In this document: positions 16,612 to 25,668 of the stretch, one piece after another
Layout: each line of letters opens with the position of its first letter
Position numbering within the stretch: position 1 is the stretch's first letter
Assembly: GCF_000177195.2 (NCBI RefSeq)
Contig: NC_015953.1
Span: 1,302,001 to 1,366,000, forward strand
DNA from: Streptomyces sp. SirexAA-E
GTDB taxonomy: Bacteria; Actinomycetota; Actinomycetes; Streptomycetales; Streptomycetaceae
Length of the DNA stretch: 64,000 bases
Reading direction: 5' to 3'
The notes under the pieces: model-generated
Database searches by the model: none
Told to the model about the DNA's origin: nothing
What the model saw: the letters and a program-made list of their open reading frames with translations, nothing else
Made by a program: the position numbers and the translations under genes

Positions 16612-17430
16612 CTTCGACCTCCTGTGGGGGGCCGCGCACAGGCAAGTGGGGTGCCCGTACACGGAGGATGGGGCGCCCACTATTCCGATGCGGCCGATAG
16701 CACACAAGGTCGCCTTCCGGACGCACACATGACAACAACACCGCGCACTCCCCGCGTTCACACGGCCAGGTCAAAGGGTGTGGATTTCGTATCGCGAACA
16801 TCACGTGCGGGCCGGAATCGGCGGCAGGCATGCGTTCGCCCTGTCCGGATTCCGACCTTCACGGTCCGGATGCTGGGGTCGTGCCTCCGGATACGGGGCG
16901 CGCGCCGCGCCGGTGAGGGCACCACAGGCCACGGGCCATACACGAGTTCCCTCCGGCAGGGAGCCCCGGTGGCCGGACCGGACGAGGCGGGGGCGGGGCG
17001 ACCGAGTGGAGGAGGCGGAGTGCGCGGCCGTCCGGACGAAGGGCGTCCTCGGACCCGTAGACCCGTAGACCCGTCGCCCGCTTCCGCCGGCCGGACCCGG
17101 TGCGCCACCGCCGTACTCGAACCGCCGCGCACTTCGACGCGCCGGCCGTGCTGCCCGGGGCGCTCGGCTCGCTGCCGCGGCAGGAGGCCCTGGCCCCGCG
17201 TCGGGCGATCGGCCACCGCCCGGTCCGAGGCGTCCTCGATCCGCCTCGGTCTCGTGATTCCCGCCGCTCGCCAGGTACCAGCCGGGCTCGCGGGTCCCGT
17301 TCGGTCAGGACGGCCGGGCATGTCCTGACGGCTCGTGCAGGCGGACCCCGGGGATCGCAGGGGCCGACGCCGCGACGACGCGCCGGAGCAGCGGCGTCGG
17401 GAAGCGGCGTCGGCAAGGAGCCGCTCGGGG
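16612..17430. other. Long intergenic region between two protease genes, no gene seen
   Basis: These 819 bp contain several open frames, none with normal Streptomyces third-position bias or a recognisable protein. A short tandem repeat of AGACCCGT (about 17055-17077) is visible. The part next to the TTG start at 16611 must hold that gene's promoter; the rest may be decayed sequence. Confidence 0.4.
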
Positions 17431-18345
17431 TCAGTACACGCTGACCCCGTACGCGTTCAGCGCCTCCGTGACGGGCTGGAAGAAGGTCGTGCCGCCCGTG
17501 GTGCAGTCGCCGCTGCCGCCGGAGGTGAGACCGATGGCGCGGGGGCCGGAGTGGAGCGGGCCGCCGGAATCGCCCGGCTCCGCGCAGACGTTGGTGCGGA
17601 TGAGGCCCTGGACGATGTCACCGTTGCCGTAGTTGACCGTGGCGTTCAGGCCGGTGACGGTGCCGTTGTGGATGCCGGTGGTGGAGCCCCGGCGGGTGAC
17701 GGGCATGCCCACCGTGGCCGCGGCGGCGCCGGTGATGTCCTGGCTGCCGACCGTGCCCTCCTTCGGGACGGAGTCGTTGGTGTAGCGCACGATGCCGTAG
17801 TCGTCGCCCGGGAAGCTGGAGCCGTAGGTGGTGCCGAGGACGACGGTCTTCCCGGGGTCCGCGTACCAGGTGCCGGCGCCCTCAGTGCAGTGGCCGGCCG
17901 TCAGGAAGTAGTAGGTGTCCCCGTTGCGGACGTTGAAGCCGAGGGAGCACCGCCAGCCGTCGGTGTAGACCGGGTCGCCGCCCGAGATGAGTTCGCGGAG
18001 CTTTCCGGGGGTGCGTTCGATGCGCAGGGCGCCCGCCTGGGCGCCCGCGGTCCGCTTGATCCTGTCGATGCCGGTCTGCGGGACGGTGCTGTCCACGGTG
18101 ACGACGAGCCGCTCGCCCACCGGGTCGAGGTGCCAGGCGGTGCCGGCGACGTCGGCGTCGAGTACGGCCTGCCCTGCGGCGGCGAGCTGGTCGGCGCTGT
18201 AGGTCTCGGCCGTGCCGGCGCCGGCCGCGGGCGCGGCCTGCGCGGTCACGGCGGCGAGGCCGGCGACGGCGGCGGCGACCACGGCGGCCGTCCTGGTTCG
18301 TCGGGATTTTCCGTTGCGGGGGGTGGTGGTGCGCTTGATCCTCAC
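17431..18345 (-). CDS. Secreted S1 serine protease, streptogrisin type
   Basis: This 304-residue precursor has an Arg-rich signal peptide with an Ala/Val core to about residue 45. A short propeptide (about 46-119) precedes the mature chymotrypsin-like domain, which starts near ISGGDPVY. The triad is His152 (TAGHC), Asp182 (GDDYG) and Ser260 (GDSGG). The propeptide is much shorter than that of the paralogue at 15526, which resembles the streptogrisin A/B versus C/D difference. The GTG at 18345 is preceded by GGGAGGAACG. It probably acts as an extracellular nutritional protease, and its gene stands alone. Confidence 0.9.
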   Translation of the reverse strand: MRIKRTTTPRNGKSRRTRTAAVVAAAVAGLAAVTAQAAPAAGAGTAETYSADQLAAAGQAVLDADVAGTAWHLDPVGERLVVTVDSTVPQTGIDRIKRTAGAQAGALRIERTPGKLRELISGGDPVYTDGWRCSLGFNVRNGDTYYFLTAGHCTEGAGTWYADPGKTVVLGTTYGSSFPGDDYGIVRYTNDSVPKEGTVGSQDITGAAAATVGMPVTRRGSTTGIHNGTVTGLNATVNYGNGDIVQGLIRTNVCAEPGDSGGPLHSGPRAIGLTSGGSGDCTTGGTTFFQPVTEALNAYGVSVY

Positions 18346-18562
18346 TTTTCGTTCCTCCCGAGCGGGATCTGGGGTCCGCTGTGGGGTGGCCGGACCCGTG
18401 AGACGCGGTCAGGAGGAACACCCGCGCCCCGGGCGCGGACGTCTTCGACTGCGAGTTCGGGGTGCTCCGTGCTCCTGACATGCGCTGACCGGGAGTATCG
18501 GGGCCGCCCGACAGGGCGCGCAAGAACGCCTTTTCGGACATCTTTCCCGTAAGGGACAGGTG

Positions 18563-18588
18563 GGGCGCCCCGGTCACGCGGGGCGCCC
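18563..18588 (-). terminator. Terminator at the end of the ABC/monooxygenase operon
   Basis: A 10-bp GC stem (18563-18572 with 18579-18588, 6-nt loop) lies 14 bases beyond the DUF1684 stop codon, closing the operon that begins at 25402. Confidence 0.65.
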
Positions 18589-18601
18589 GTGCCGGGAGGG
18601 A

Positions 18602-19408
18602 TCAGGCGTCGACGCGGTTCCGTTCCCCGGCCGCGACCGCGACCGGCAGGGTGTTGCCCGGCGGCGGGAAGGGGCAGATGAAGTGGTCGGCGAAGGCGCA
18701 GGGCGGCAGGAGCGCCCGGTTGAAGTCGACACGCACCCTGCCCTCGGCGTCCGGGGCCGCCGGGCGCAGGAAGCGGAAGCGGTAACTGCCGCTTCCGCTG
18801 GTGGCATCGGCGAAGACGGCCCAGAGCGACCCGTCGGGCTCCACCGCGACCTGGAGCGTGTGCGCGGCGCCGTCCAGGGTGAAGGCGATCTCCCCGCCGA
18901 GTCCGAGCCCCCGCTCGCGTCCGTCGGCGTTCCCGACCCGGACGGTCCGGTCGGAGTCGTACGGGCGGAAGACGCCGTCCAGCGACCAGCGCGGGTCGTA
19001 CGGGGTCGCCTCGATGGTCCGGAAGGCGTGCCGGGCGGGTGAGGCCGGGTCGAAGTCCCGTACCGCCCACAGGCCTTCGCGGCGCAGCACGACCAGCCGG
19101 CGTTCGCCCCGCGCGACCCGCGAGGTGTCGATCGGGCCGCGGTCCGGGCCCAGGCGCGCCTCGCCGGTCAGCGGTTTCGCGTCGAGGGTCAGTCCGTCCT
19201 CGGGGTCGGCGGTGAGCAGCACCTCGTCGCCGTCCTCCCGCCATCGTCCGGGCACGCCGGGGATCCGGCCGTCCGGGTGGTCCGAGAGCCAGTGGGTCCC
19301 GGTGAGGGAGAGGGGGCCGTGGGGTGCCGCCACGGCGACGATGCGCTCCTCGTGCCAGCGCCGCCAGTCGGCGAGGCTCTGGCCGTCCTGTTCTGCGTCC
19401 GTGCTCAT
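18602..19408 (-). CDS. DUF1684 domain protein
   Basis: This 268-residue protein matches DUF1684. It has an N-terminal helical segment (LADWRRWHEERI), a beta-rich middle, and the characteristic C-terminal DFNRALLPPCAFADHFICPFPPPGN with two cysteines. The biochemical function is unknown; there is no signal peptide. The ATG at 19408 lies four bases after the stop of the upstream flavin monooxygenase gene, so it is probably the last gene of that operon. Its co-transcription may tie the DUF to the same catabolic pathway. Confidence 0.85.
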   Translation of the reverse strand: MSTDAEQDGQSLADWRRWHEERIVAVAAPHGPLSLTGTHWLSDHPDGRIPGVPGRWREDGDEVLLTADPEDGLTLDAKPLTGEARLGPDRGPIDTSRVARGERRLVVLRREGLWAVRDFDPASPARHAFRTIEATPYDPRWSLDGVFRPYDSDRTVRVGNADGRERGLGLGGEIAFTLDGAAHTLQVAVEPDGSLWAVFADATSGSGSYRFRFLRPAAPDAEGRVRVDFNRALLPPCAFADHFICPFPPPGNTLPVAVAAGERNRVDA

Positions 19409-19412
19409 GCGG

Positions 19413-20702
19413 TCAACCCTTCCACACGGGTTCGGCGTGCCCGAGGTGCGACCTGAGCGTGGTGCCGGTGTATTCGGAGCGGAAGGATCCGCGTTCCTGG
19501 AGGAGGGGGACGACCCGGTCGACGAAGTCGTCCAGGCCGCCCGGGGTCAGGTGGGGTACGAGGATGAAGCCGTCGGCCGCCTCCGCCTCGACGAACGCCT
19601 CCAGCTCGCCGGCCACGGTCCGCGGGGAGCCGATGAAGGACTGCCGGGCGGTGGCCTCGACGACGGTCTGGCGGATGGAGAGCCCCTTGGCCTCGGACAG
19701 CGCGCGCCACTTCGCGGCCACCGCGAGCGGATCGGCCACCTTGACCCTGCCCTGCACCAGGTCGGATTCGGGGTCGGGGTCGATGTCGGGGAGGGGGCCG
19801 TCGGGATCGTACGAGGAGAGGTCGCGGCCCCAGACCTGTTCCAGGGCGAGCAGGGCGTTCTGCGGGGATACCTGGAGGTGGCGGATCTCGGTGGCGTTCT
19901 CCTGGGCCTCCGCGTCGGTGTCGCCGAGGACGACGGTGACCCCGGGCATGATCGTCAGGTCGCCGGGCCGCCTGCCGTACTTCGCCAGGCGTGCCTTGAC
20001 GTCGGCGTAGAAGGCCTGTCCGGCCTCCAGGGTGCCGTGCCGGGTGAAGATGACGTCGGCGGCCGAGGCGGCGAACTCCCGGCCCTCGTCGGAGTCCCCG
20101 GCCTGGATGACGACCGGGTGCCCCTGCGGGGAGCGGGGGACGGTGAACTCCCCGGAGATGTCGAAGTGCCGCCCGGTGTGCGCGAACGGGCGCGGGGTCC
20201 CGTCCGGTGTCCAGGAGTCCCACAGCTCCCGTGCGGTGGCGACGAACTCGGCGGCCCGGGTGTACCGGTCCGCCCGGTCGAGGTAACCGCCGCGGCGGAA
20301 GTTCTCCCCGGTGAAGGCGTCGGAGGAGGTCACGACGTTCCAGGCGGCGCGCCCCTCGCTGAGGTGGTCGAGCGTGGCGAGGCGGCGGGCGAGTTCGTAC
20401 GGTTCGTTGAACGTGGCGTTGACGGTGGCGGCGAGGCCCAGCCGGTCGGTGACGGCGGCCAGGGCGTTGAGCAGGGTGAGGGATTCCGGGCGGCCGACCA
20501 CGTCCAGGTCGTGGATCCGGCCGTTGTGCTCGCGCAGGCGCAGCCCCTCCGCCAGGAAGAAGAAGTCGAACTTGCCGCGTTCGGCGGTGCGGGCGAGGTG
20601 CTCGAAGGAGGCGAAGTCGATCTGGCTGCCGGAGCGGGGGTCGGCCCAGACGGTGGTGCTGTTGACGCCCGGGAAGTGGGCGGCGAGATGCATCTGCTTC
20701 AT
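19413..20702 (-). CDS. LLM flavin-dependent monooxygenase, NtaA/SnaA/DszA type
   Basis: This 429-residue bacterial-luciferase-like monooxygenase shows the N-terminal MHLAAHFPGVNSTTVW, the KFDFFFLAEGLRL strand, NVVTSSDAFTGENFRRG, and a C-terminal GGLDDFVDRVVPLLQERGSFR. These are features of the NtaA/SnaA/DszA branch (nitrilotriacetate, pristinamycin, dibenzothiophene-sulfone and S-substituted cysteine oxidation). Such enzymes use FMNH2 supplied by a separate reductase; none is encoded here. It overlaps the preceding monooxygenase gene by ATGA. With the amino-acid-type transporter it probably oxidises an imported amino-acid-like compound. Confidence 0.88.
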   Translation of the reverse strand: MKQMHLAAHFPGVNSTTVWADPRSGSQIDFASFEHLARTAERGKFDFFFLAEGLRLREHNGRIHDLDVVGRPESLTLLNALAAVTDRLGLAATVNATFNEPYELARRLATLDHLSEGRAAWNVVTSSDAFTGENFRRGGYLDRADRYTRAAEFVATARELWDSWTPDGTPRPFAHTGRHFDISGEFTVPRSPQGHPVVIQAGDSDEGREFAASAADVIFTRHGTLEAGQAFYADVKARLAKYGRRPGDLTIMPGVTVVLGDTDAEAQENATEIRHLQVSPQNALLALEQVWGRDLSSYDPDGPLPDIDPDPESDLVQGRVKVADPLAVAAKWRALSEAKGLSIRQTVVEATARQSFIGSPRTVAGELEAFVEAEAADGFILVPHLTPGGLDDFVDRVVPLLQERGSFRSEYTGTTLRSHLGHAEPVWKG

Positions 20703-21772
20703 GAGGCGGCCTCCGTCCTGGGCGCCGCGTAGCGGTTGGCCGGACGGGTCAGTCCGAGGTGCTCGCGGAGCGTGCCCCCGGGGTAGAAGGTGCGGAAGAG
20801 GCTGCGGTGCTGGAGGAGGGCCACGGTGCCGTTGACGATCCTTTCGAGGTCGCGTGCGGGGCTGAGGGGGGTGAGGTGGAAGCCGTCCACCGCCCCGGCC
20901 CGGTACCACTGGGTGATGAGTTCGGCCAGGTCGACGGGGCCGCCGCGGAAGTAGGTGCCGTGCCCGGCGAGTTGCGGGCCGCTCTCCAGTCCGGGTTCGG
21001 GCGCGGTCTCGGCGTCCCCGAGGTCGACGGTGAGCGCGACCAGGACCCGTACGGCCTGCGGGTCCCGGCCGTGCCGGGCGGCCGAGCGGTGTACCTCCGC
21101 GCGCAGGGCCGCCGCCTGCTCGGGCGAGGAGGCCCGTACGTACACGACGTCGGCGTGCCGGGCGGCGACCCGCCCGGCCGGGGCGGTCGTGGCGTCGATG
21201 ACGGTGACGGGCCTGCCCTGCGGGGGGCGGGGCACGATGGCGGGGCCCTTGACGGAGAAGGTGCTGCCCTCGAAGTCGATGTGGTGCAGCTTGTCGCGGT
21301 CGACGAACCGGCCGGTGGCGACGGAACGGATCTCGGCGTCGTCCTCCCAGCTGTCCCAGAGCCGGGCTACGACGTCGGCCACCTCGCCCGCCTCCTGCCA
21401 GAGCGCGGGGGCGGGGGCGGCCGGGCGGCGGCCGAACAGCCGGGCCTCCGCCTCGGTGGTGGACACGTCGGCGTGCCAGCCGGCCCGGCCGCGGCTGACC
21501 CAGTCGAGGGTGGCGACGGCGGACGAGACGTGGAACGGCTCGGTGTGCGTGGTGGTGAGGGTCGGTACGAGTCCGACCCGGGCCGTCTCGGGGGCGACCC
21601 GGGCGAGCACGGCCGCCGCGTCGAGGCCGGGGCGGGCGAAGGAGTCCCTGAGCGTGACGAAGTCCAGCGCGCCCCCTTCGGCGAGCCGGGCGAGCGCGAC
21701 GTGGGAGGCGGCGTCGTAGCGGGGTGGGCCGCCGATCTCGGCGGCGAGATGGAGTGGCCTGGTGGCGGGCAT
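20699..21772 (-). CDS. Second LLM flavin-dependent monooxygenase
   Basis: This 357-residue LLM-class protein includes LHLAAEIGGPPRYDAASH at the N-terminus, the LVPTLTTTHTEPFHVSSAVATLDWVSRGRAGW core, ending with LAELITQWYRAGAVDGFHL and a LALT-type close. It differs clearly from the adjacent monooxygenase, so the two may act on different steps or substrates. The ATG at 21772 follows GAGAGG. A GTG at 21844 overlapping the ABC ATPase stop (GTGA) would add 24 residues lacking family similarity. Its 3' end overlaps the next gene by four bases. Confidence 0.85.
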   Translation of the reverse strand: MPATRPLHLAAEIGGPPRYDAASHVALARLAEGGALDFVTLRDSFARPGLDAAAVLARVAPETARVGLVPTLTTTHTEPFHVSSAVATLDWVSRGRAGWHADVSTTEAEARLFGRRPAAPAPALWQEAGEVADVVARLWDSWEDDAEIRSVATGRFVDRDKLHHIDFEGSTFSVKGPAIVPRPPQGRPVTVIDATTAPAGRVAARHADVVYVRASSPEQAAALRAEVHRSAARHGRDPQAVRVLVALTVDLGDAETAPEPGLESGPQLAGHGTYFRGGPVDLAELITQWYRAGAVDGFHLTPLSPARDLERIVNGTVALLQHRSLFRTFYPGGTLREHLGLTRPANRYAAPRTEAAS

Positions 21773-21840
21773 GCGGGACCTCTCGGTTCGGTTCTCGGTG
21801 CCGGTCGGGCCGTCCGGCACCGCGGGGTTGCCGGACACGC

Positions 21841-22644
21841 TCACAGGACCTTGGAGAAGAAGGCGCGGGTGCGTTCCTGGACGGGGTGGTCGAGCACCTG
21901 GGCGGGCGGGCCCTGCTCGACGACACGGCCCTCGTCCATGAAGACGACGGTGTCGGCGATCTCGCGGGCGAAGCCGATCTCGTGGGTGACGATGATCATC
22001 GTGGTGCCCTGGTGCGCCAGGTCCTTGATCACGTCGAGCACCTCGCCGACGAGCTCGGGGTCCAGGGCCGAGGTCGGCTCGTCGAAGAGCAGCAGCTTCG
22101 GTTCCAGGGCGAGCGCGCGGGCGATGGCGACGCGTTGCTGCTGTCCGCCGGAGAGCTGTTTCGGGTAGGCCTGGGCCTTGTCGGCGAGTCCGACCCTCGC
22201 CAGCAGGGCCAGCGCCGAGGCGACGGCCTCCTTGCGCGGCCGGCCGAGGGCGGCTGTCGGTGCCTCGACGAGGTTGTCGAGGACCGTGAGGTGGGGGAAG
22301 AGGTTGAAGTTCTGGAAGACGAAGCCGATCTGGGTACGCCGGCGCAGCACCTCCCGTTCGCGCAGCTCGTACAGCTTGTCGCCGGACCTGCGGTAGCCGA
22401 CCGGGGTGCCGTCGACGCCGACCCAGCCCCGGTCCACCTTCTCCAGGTGGTTGATGGTGCGCAGCAGGGTGGACTTCCCGGACCCCGAGGGGCCGAGCAC
22501 GACGGTGACCTCCCCGGTGCGTACGGTCAGGTCGATGCCTCGGAGCACGTGGAGCGAGCCGAAGCTCTTGTGCACGGAGCGGATCTCGACCATGGGGTGG
22601 GCCGCCGTCCCGGGGGCGGGGGGCGGGGCGCTGGTCGGTGGCAT
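21841..22644 (-). CDS. Amino-acid-type ABC transporter ATP-binding protein
   Basis: This 267-residue ATPase has Walker A GPSGSGKST (51-59), Q-loop near 111, signature LSGGQQQR (164-171), Walker B/D-loop LLLFDEPTSALD (to 195) and H-loop THE. The close match to GlnQ/HisP/TcyN-type ATPases indicates polar amino acid uptake. A 17-residue Pro/Ala extension precedes the core (MVEIRSVHKSFG). AAGGAAG lies before the ATG at 22644. It works with the permease at 24536 and presumably the divergent binding lipoprotein at 25848. Confidence 0.93.
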   Translation of the reverse strand: MPPTSAPPPAPGTAAHPMVEIRSVHKSFGSLHVLRGIDLTVRTGEVTVVLGPSGSGKSTLLRTINHLEKVDRGWVGVDGTPVGYRRSGDKLYELREREVLRRRTQIGFVFQNFNLFPHLTVLDNLVEAPTAALGRPRKEAVASALALLARVGLADKAQAYPKQLSGGQQQRVAIARALALEPKLLLFDEPTSALDPELVGEVLDVIKDLAHQGTTMIIVTHEIGFAREIADTVVFMDEGRVVEQGPPAQVLDHPVQERTRAFFSKVL

Positions 22645-22688
22645 GGGAGTGGCTTCCTTCGTCGAGGGGTTCGCGTGGGGTGTCGCGC

Positions 22689-24539
22689 TCAGGCCGTGGG
22701 GCGGTCGCGACAGGAGGCGCCCGTCAGGAACGTGAGCGCCGCGCGGGCGGTGGCGTCGTTCTGCCGGAAGGCCGGGCCGCCGGTACGGGGCCGGGTGAAG
22801 GCGCCGGCTGAGCGTGCCGTGGTGTACGGGCCGAGGGCGAAGCGGCGCGGGTGCGGGCTGCCGTCGCGGTCCAGGACGCGGCCGTCGGCGGGGTCGACGC
22901 GGAGCAGCCCGCCGTCGGTGCCGGCCGCTCCGTCCTCGTACAGGGCGCGCAGCAGGGTGCTGCGGGTCCGGTCCGTGGAGGGGTCGGGCAGCCGGGCCTC
23001 GACCAGGGCCCGGGCGGTGACGTACTGCCCGGGGACGGTGGCGCTGCCGGCCCGGAAGAGACCCTGGTCCTCGTCGGTCGCGACGGTCATCCCGGCCCCC
23101 AGGAAGCGGACCACCCCGGCCTCGGAGAGGGCGAGAAGGCTGCGCAGACGCGGTCCAGGAGGCCCGGAGGCCAGATAGCTGAAGAAGCCGTGCCACCAGG
23201 CGCCGGGCCCGCCGATGTCGCCGACCCGGGTCAGCTGCCCGTATACGGACAGCAGCCCGAGGAAGACCGCGAGGTCGGGGCTGTGCCGGGGGTCGTGGCG
23301 GCGCGCGAGGTCTGCGGTGATGTGGTCGCGCAGGGCGGTCTGAAGGGTGTCGTACGACGCGTGGCGGACGCCGTCCAGGGGCCGGTCGAGCGCCTCCAGG
23401 TCGAGCCGGTCGGCCGGGTCGGGGACGGCCTCGGCGATCAGGGTCTCCAGCTCGGGGCTGCCCGGCTCGGCGACGGCGTACTTCTCCTCGAAGTCGGTCC
23501 AGGCGGTCGTGGTGCGCTCCTGGTGGGCGGTGAACAGCCGGTGGTAGTGGGCGAATCCGAGTTCCTTGGCGACCAGGGGCCACAGGTCGCGCCGGAAGTC
23601 GAGGGGGCCGGGCCGCTCCAGCAGCGCGGCGACCTCGCCGGATCCGAAGTGGGCGGGCAGGGGCGGCCGTTCGCCCTGCCAGGGGTAGCCGATCTTGGAG
23701 TGGTACGGGACGCCGCGCCGTGATCCGACGTGGAGCACGGGTTCGCGTCCGGAGGGGACGTAGGTGCCGTTCTCGTACCGTCCGCCGCGGCCCTCGGTGA
23801 GCAGCACCATCAGGTCGACGAAGGCGAGGCCGAAGCCGCGCACGATGACGGGTTCACCGGCGGGCAGGGCGGACAGGTCGCTGTCGGCGGTGAAGTCGGG
23901 CGGCAGGTGGACGAGTCCGTGGCGGTCGGCGAAGTCGGCCAACTGCTTTTGTTCGGCGTCGGGTTCGGCGTCGAGATGGCCGATGGTGAGGACGACGAGG
24001 TCGGCGAGGAGCGGCGTGGTACGGCCTTGGATCCACACCTGCTGCCGGCCGGTGCGGGAGCCGGAGACGCGGGTGGCGTGTCCGCGGTGCTCGTGGACGG
24101 TGATGCCCGGCGGGAGGGCGGCCACGGCCTGCTCGTGGACCCAGCGCAGATAGGCGCTCTGCAGGCGCCGGCTGGGGAACTCCGCGGGGCCGAGTCCGTG
24201 GATCTCGGCCAGGACGGCCGGGTCGGCGTCGGCCGTGGCCCGGCCCGCCCGGACGTCCTGGGCCCAGGTGTGCAGGTCCGGGCCCGGCCGTACGGGGCCG
24301 TCCTGTTCCACCGTGTCGTCGGTGAACATGGTGACGTCCTCGGCCATGGAGTTCATCCGGAGCAGCGGGGACTGGCCCTGCCGCCATATGCGGCCGCCGC
24401 CGGGCGGATGCGGGTCGACGAGGTGGATGTCGAGGCGGCGGCCGGCGTACAGCTCGGGGGCGTTGGCCGCGATGCGTTCGACGACCCCGGTGCCGCGTGG
24501 TCCGGCGCCGATGACGACGAGCGCGGGGACGGCGCTCAC
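22689..24539 (-). CDS. FAD/NAD(P)-binding oxidoreductase (NAD_binding_9 type)
   Basis: This 616-residue protein starts with a Rossmann dinucleotide motif VVIGAGPRGTG (residues 8-18). It includes LVDPHPPGGGRIWR near 50-65, MNSMAEDVTMF, a second nucleotide region (VIVRGFGLAFVDLMVLL) and a large C-terminal helical part. The family (FAD-NAD(P)-binding, related to N-hydroxylating monooxygenase-like proteins) is poorly characterised. The GTG at 24539 overlaps the permease stop as GTGA, so it is embedded within the transporter genes. It may hydroxylate or oxidise the imported substrate, or supply reduced flavin; neither is shown. Confidence 0.82.
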   Translation of the reverse strand: MSAVPALVVIGAGPRGTGVVERIAANAPELYAGRRLDIHLVDPHPPGGGRIWRQGQSPLLRMNSMAEDVTMFTDDTVEQDGPVRPGPDLHTWAQDVRAGRATADADPAVLAEIHGLGPAEFPSRRLQSAYLRWVHEQAVAALPPGITVHEHRGHATRVSGSRTGRQQVWIQGRTTPLLADLVVLTIGHLDAEPDAEQKQLADFADRHGLVHLPPDFTADSDLSALPAGEPVIVRGFGLAFVDLMVLLTEGRGGRYENGTYVPSGREPVLHVGSRRGVPYHSKIGYPWQGERPPLPAHFGSGEVAALLERPGPLDFRRDLWPLVAKELGFAHYHRLFTAHQERTTTAWTDFEEKYAVAEPGSPELETLIAEAVPDPADRLDLEALDRPLDGVRHASYDTLQTALRDHITADLARRHDPRHSPDLAVFLGLLSVYGQLTRVGDIGGPGAWWHGFFSYLASGPPGPRLRSLLALSEAGVVRFLGAGMTVATDEDQGLFRAGSATVPGQYVTARALVEARLPDPSTDRTRSTLLRALYEDGAAGTDGGLLRVDPADGRVLDRDGSPHPRRFALGPYTTARSAGAFTRPRTGGPAFRQNDATARAALTFLTGASCRDRPTA

Positions 24540-25402
24540 CGGGCCTCCGCCGTGCCGCGTGCGTAGCGCCGCTCGACGTAGTACTGGCCGACGGACAGGA
24601 GCGAGGTGACGGCGACGTACCAGAGGGTGGCGACCAGGAGCAGCGGGATGACCTGGTAGGTGCGGTGGTAGACGAGCTGTACGGAGTAGAGCAGGTCCTG
24701 GACGGCGATGATGCTGACGATCGAGGTGCCCTTGAGGGTGCCGATCAGCATGTTGCCGGCGGGCGGGACGATGGCGCGCATGGCCTGCGGCAGCACGATG
24801 CGCCGCAGCCGGCGCCACGGGCCGAGCCCGAGCGACTGGGCGGCCTCCAGCTGTCCGCGTTCGACGGAGAGGATGCCGCCGCGGACCACTTCGGCGGCGT
24901 ACGCGGCCTCGTGGAGGGTGAGGCCGATGACGGCGACGGCCATCGGACCGAGCAGGTGGACGGTGTCGACGCCGAGGATCTGCGGGTACAGGGCGCCGAT
25001 GTTGAACCAGAAGAGCAGCTGGACCAGGATCGGCGTGGACCGGAACAGCCAGATGTATCCCCAGCTCACGGACCTCAGGACCGGGTTCCTGGAGAGCCTG
25101 CCCATGGCCAGGAGGGTGCCGAGTGCGAAGCCGAGCGCCATCACCAGCGCGGTGAGCCACAGGGTGAGGCCGAGACCGCGGAGCACGGAGGCGGTGGTGA
25201 GGTGGTCGGCGACGACGTCCCACTGGAAGGCGTCGTTGCGGACGACGGACGTCAGTCCGGCGGCCAGCAGCGCGAGGACGGCGACGGCCGCCGCCCACTG
25301 GCCTGTCCGGCGTAGGGGGACGATACGCGGTGTGGATGCCGTCGCGTCCTCGGCGGGGGGCGCGGGGAGGGGTTGCGGGAGGGTGTCTGTCTGCGCGGAC
25401 AT
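24536..25402 (-). CDS. Amino-acid-type ABC transporter permease (HisM/GlnP family)
   Basis: This 288-residue permease has about six membrane helices. It has the polar-amino-acid permease core with LFRSTPILVQLLFWF and the EAA loop EVVRGGILSVERGQLEAAQSLGL, followed by LPQAMRAIVPPAGN. The N-terminus carries an extra 25-residue cytoplasmic extension. It is the first gene of the six-gene minus-strand operon, and probably acts as a homodimer because no second permease is present. A promoter should lie in 25403-25596, shared with the divergent binding-protein gene. Confidence 0.93.
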   Translation of the reverse strand: MSAQTDTLPQPLPAPPAEDATASTPRIVPLRRTGQWAAAVAVLALLAAGLTSVVRNDAFQWDVVADHLTTASVLRGLGLTLWLTALVMALGFALGTLLAMGRLSRNPVLRSVSWGYIWLFRSTPILVQLLFWFNIGALYPQILGVDTVHLLGPMAVAVIGLTLHEAAYAAEVVRGGILSVERGQLEAAQSLGLGPWRRLRRIVLPQAMRAIVPPAGNMLIGTLKGTSIVSIIAVQDLLYSVQLVYHRTYQVIPLLLVATLWYVAVTSLLSVGQYYVERRYARGTAEAR

Positions 25403-25495
25403 GCGAAGGCTCCGTGGATGCAGAGATCGAACACGGGATGTGCCTTCGCGTGGGACACAACGTGGACCGGGCCCCTCAGCGCCGGTCCGTTTCCG

Positions 25496-25525
25496 AGAAA
25501 AGCGCCCCTCGGGGCGTGTTGTCAA
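25496..25525 (-). promoter_or_regulatory. Possible sigma-70-type promoter for the ABC/monooxygenase operon
   Basis: On the minus strand a perfect TTGACA (25520-25525) is followed after 18 bp by TTTTCT (25496-25501). The -10 element is weak, so this is tentative; it lies about 95 bp upstream of the permease start. Confidence 0.3.
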
Positions 25526-25596
25526 GCGTGTCCACACTGTGAGCCGTGCGTCTCGGCGTGGTTGACGTGCCGTCGGATGCCTGTTCCACTGAGGCC

Positions 25597-25668
25597 ATGT
25601 ACGCACAGCAGTGGCTGGTCACCCGATCGCACATCGACTTCGGTCGTGTGTGGTCGTCCTCCTGTTGA
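25597..25668 (+). CDS. Cysteine-containing leader peptide (attenuator uORF)
   Basis: A 23-codon frame, ATG 25597 to TGA 25668, encodes a peptide with the motif RSHIDFGRVWSSSC and ends on Cys. This R-x-H-[IV]-D-[LF]-x-RV...C pattern is the signature of small leader peptides that precede sulfur-assimilation genes in Streptomyces and relatives. GAGG lies upstream, though very close to the ATG. It precedes the binding-protein gene by 179 bp. Translation of the terminal Cys codon could sense cysteine availability and control downstream transcription or translation. The motif is seen; the regulatory role is inferred. Confidence 0.7.
   Translation: MYAQQWLVTRSHIDFGRVWSSSC

Noticed and set aside
15484..17328. 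614-codon plus-strand frame across the first protease gene and the gap
   Set aside because: Antisense to the protease for most of its length and low-complexity in the gap, without a ribosome site or family similarity.
16758..17416. Several overlapping minus-strand frames of about 185 codons in the gap between protease genes
   Set aside because: Arg/Pro/Gly-rich in all frames with no codon-position bias; none stands out as real.
21773..21844. Extension of the second monooxygenase to the GTG overlapping the ABC ATPase stop
   Set aside because: The added 24 residues are low-complexity and the internal ATG at 21772 has its own ribosome site and matches the family start.
25522..25650. A second leader peptide on the minus strand (RRHVNHAETHGSQCGHA) for the permease operon
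   Set aside because: It contains RRHV and a Cys, but lacks the DL/DF-x-RV core and a good nearby start; it overlaps the plus-strand leader and is probably coincidental.
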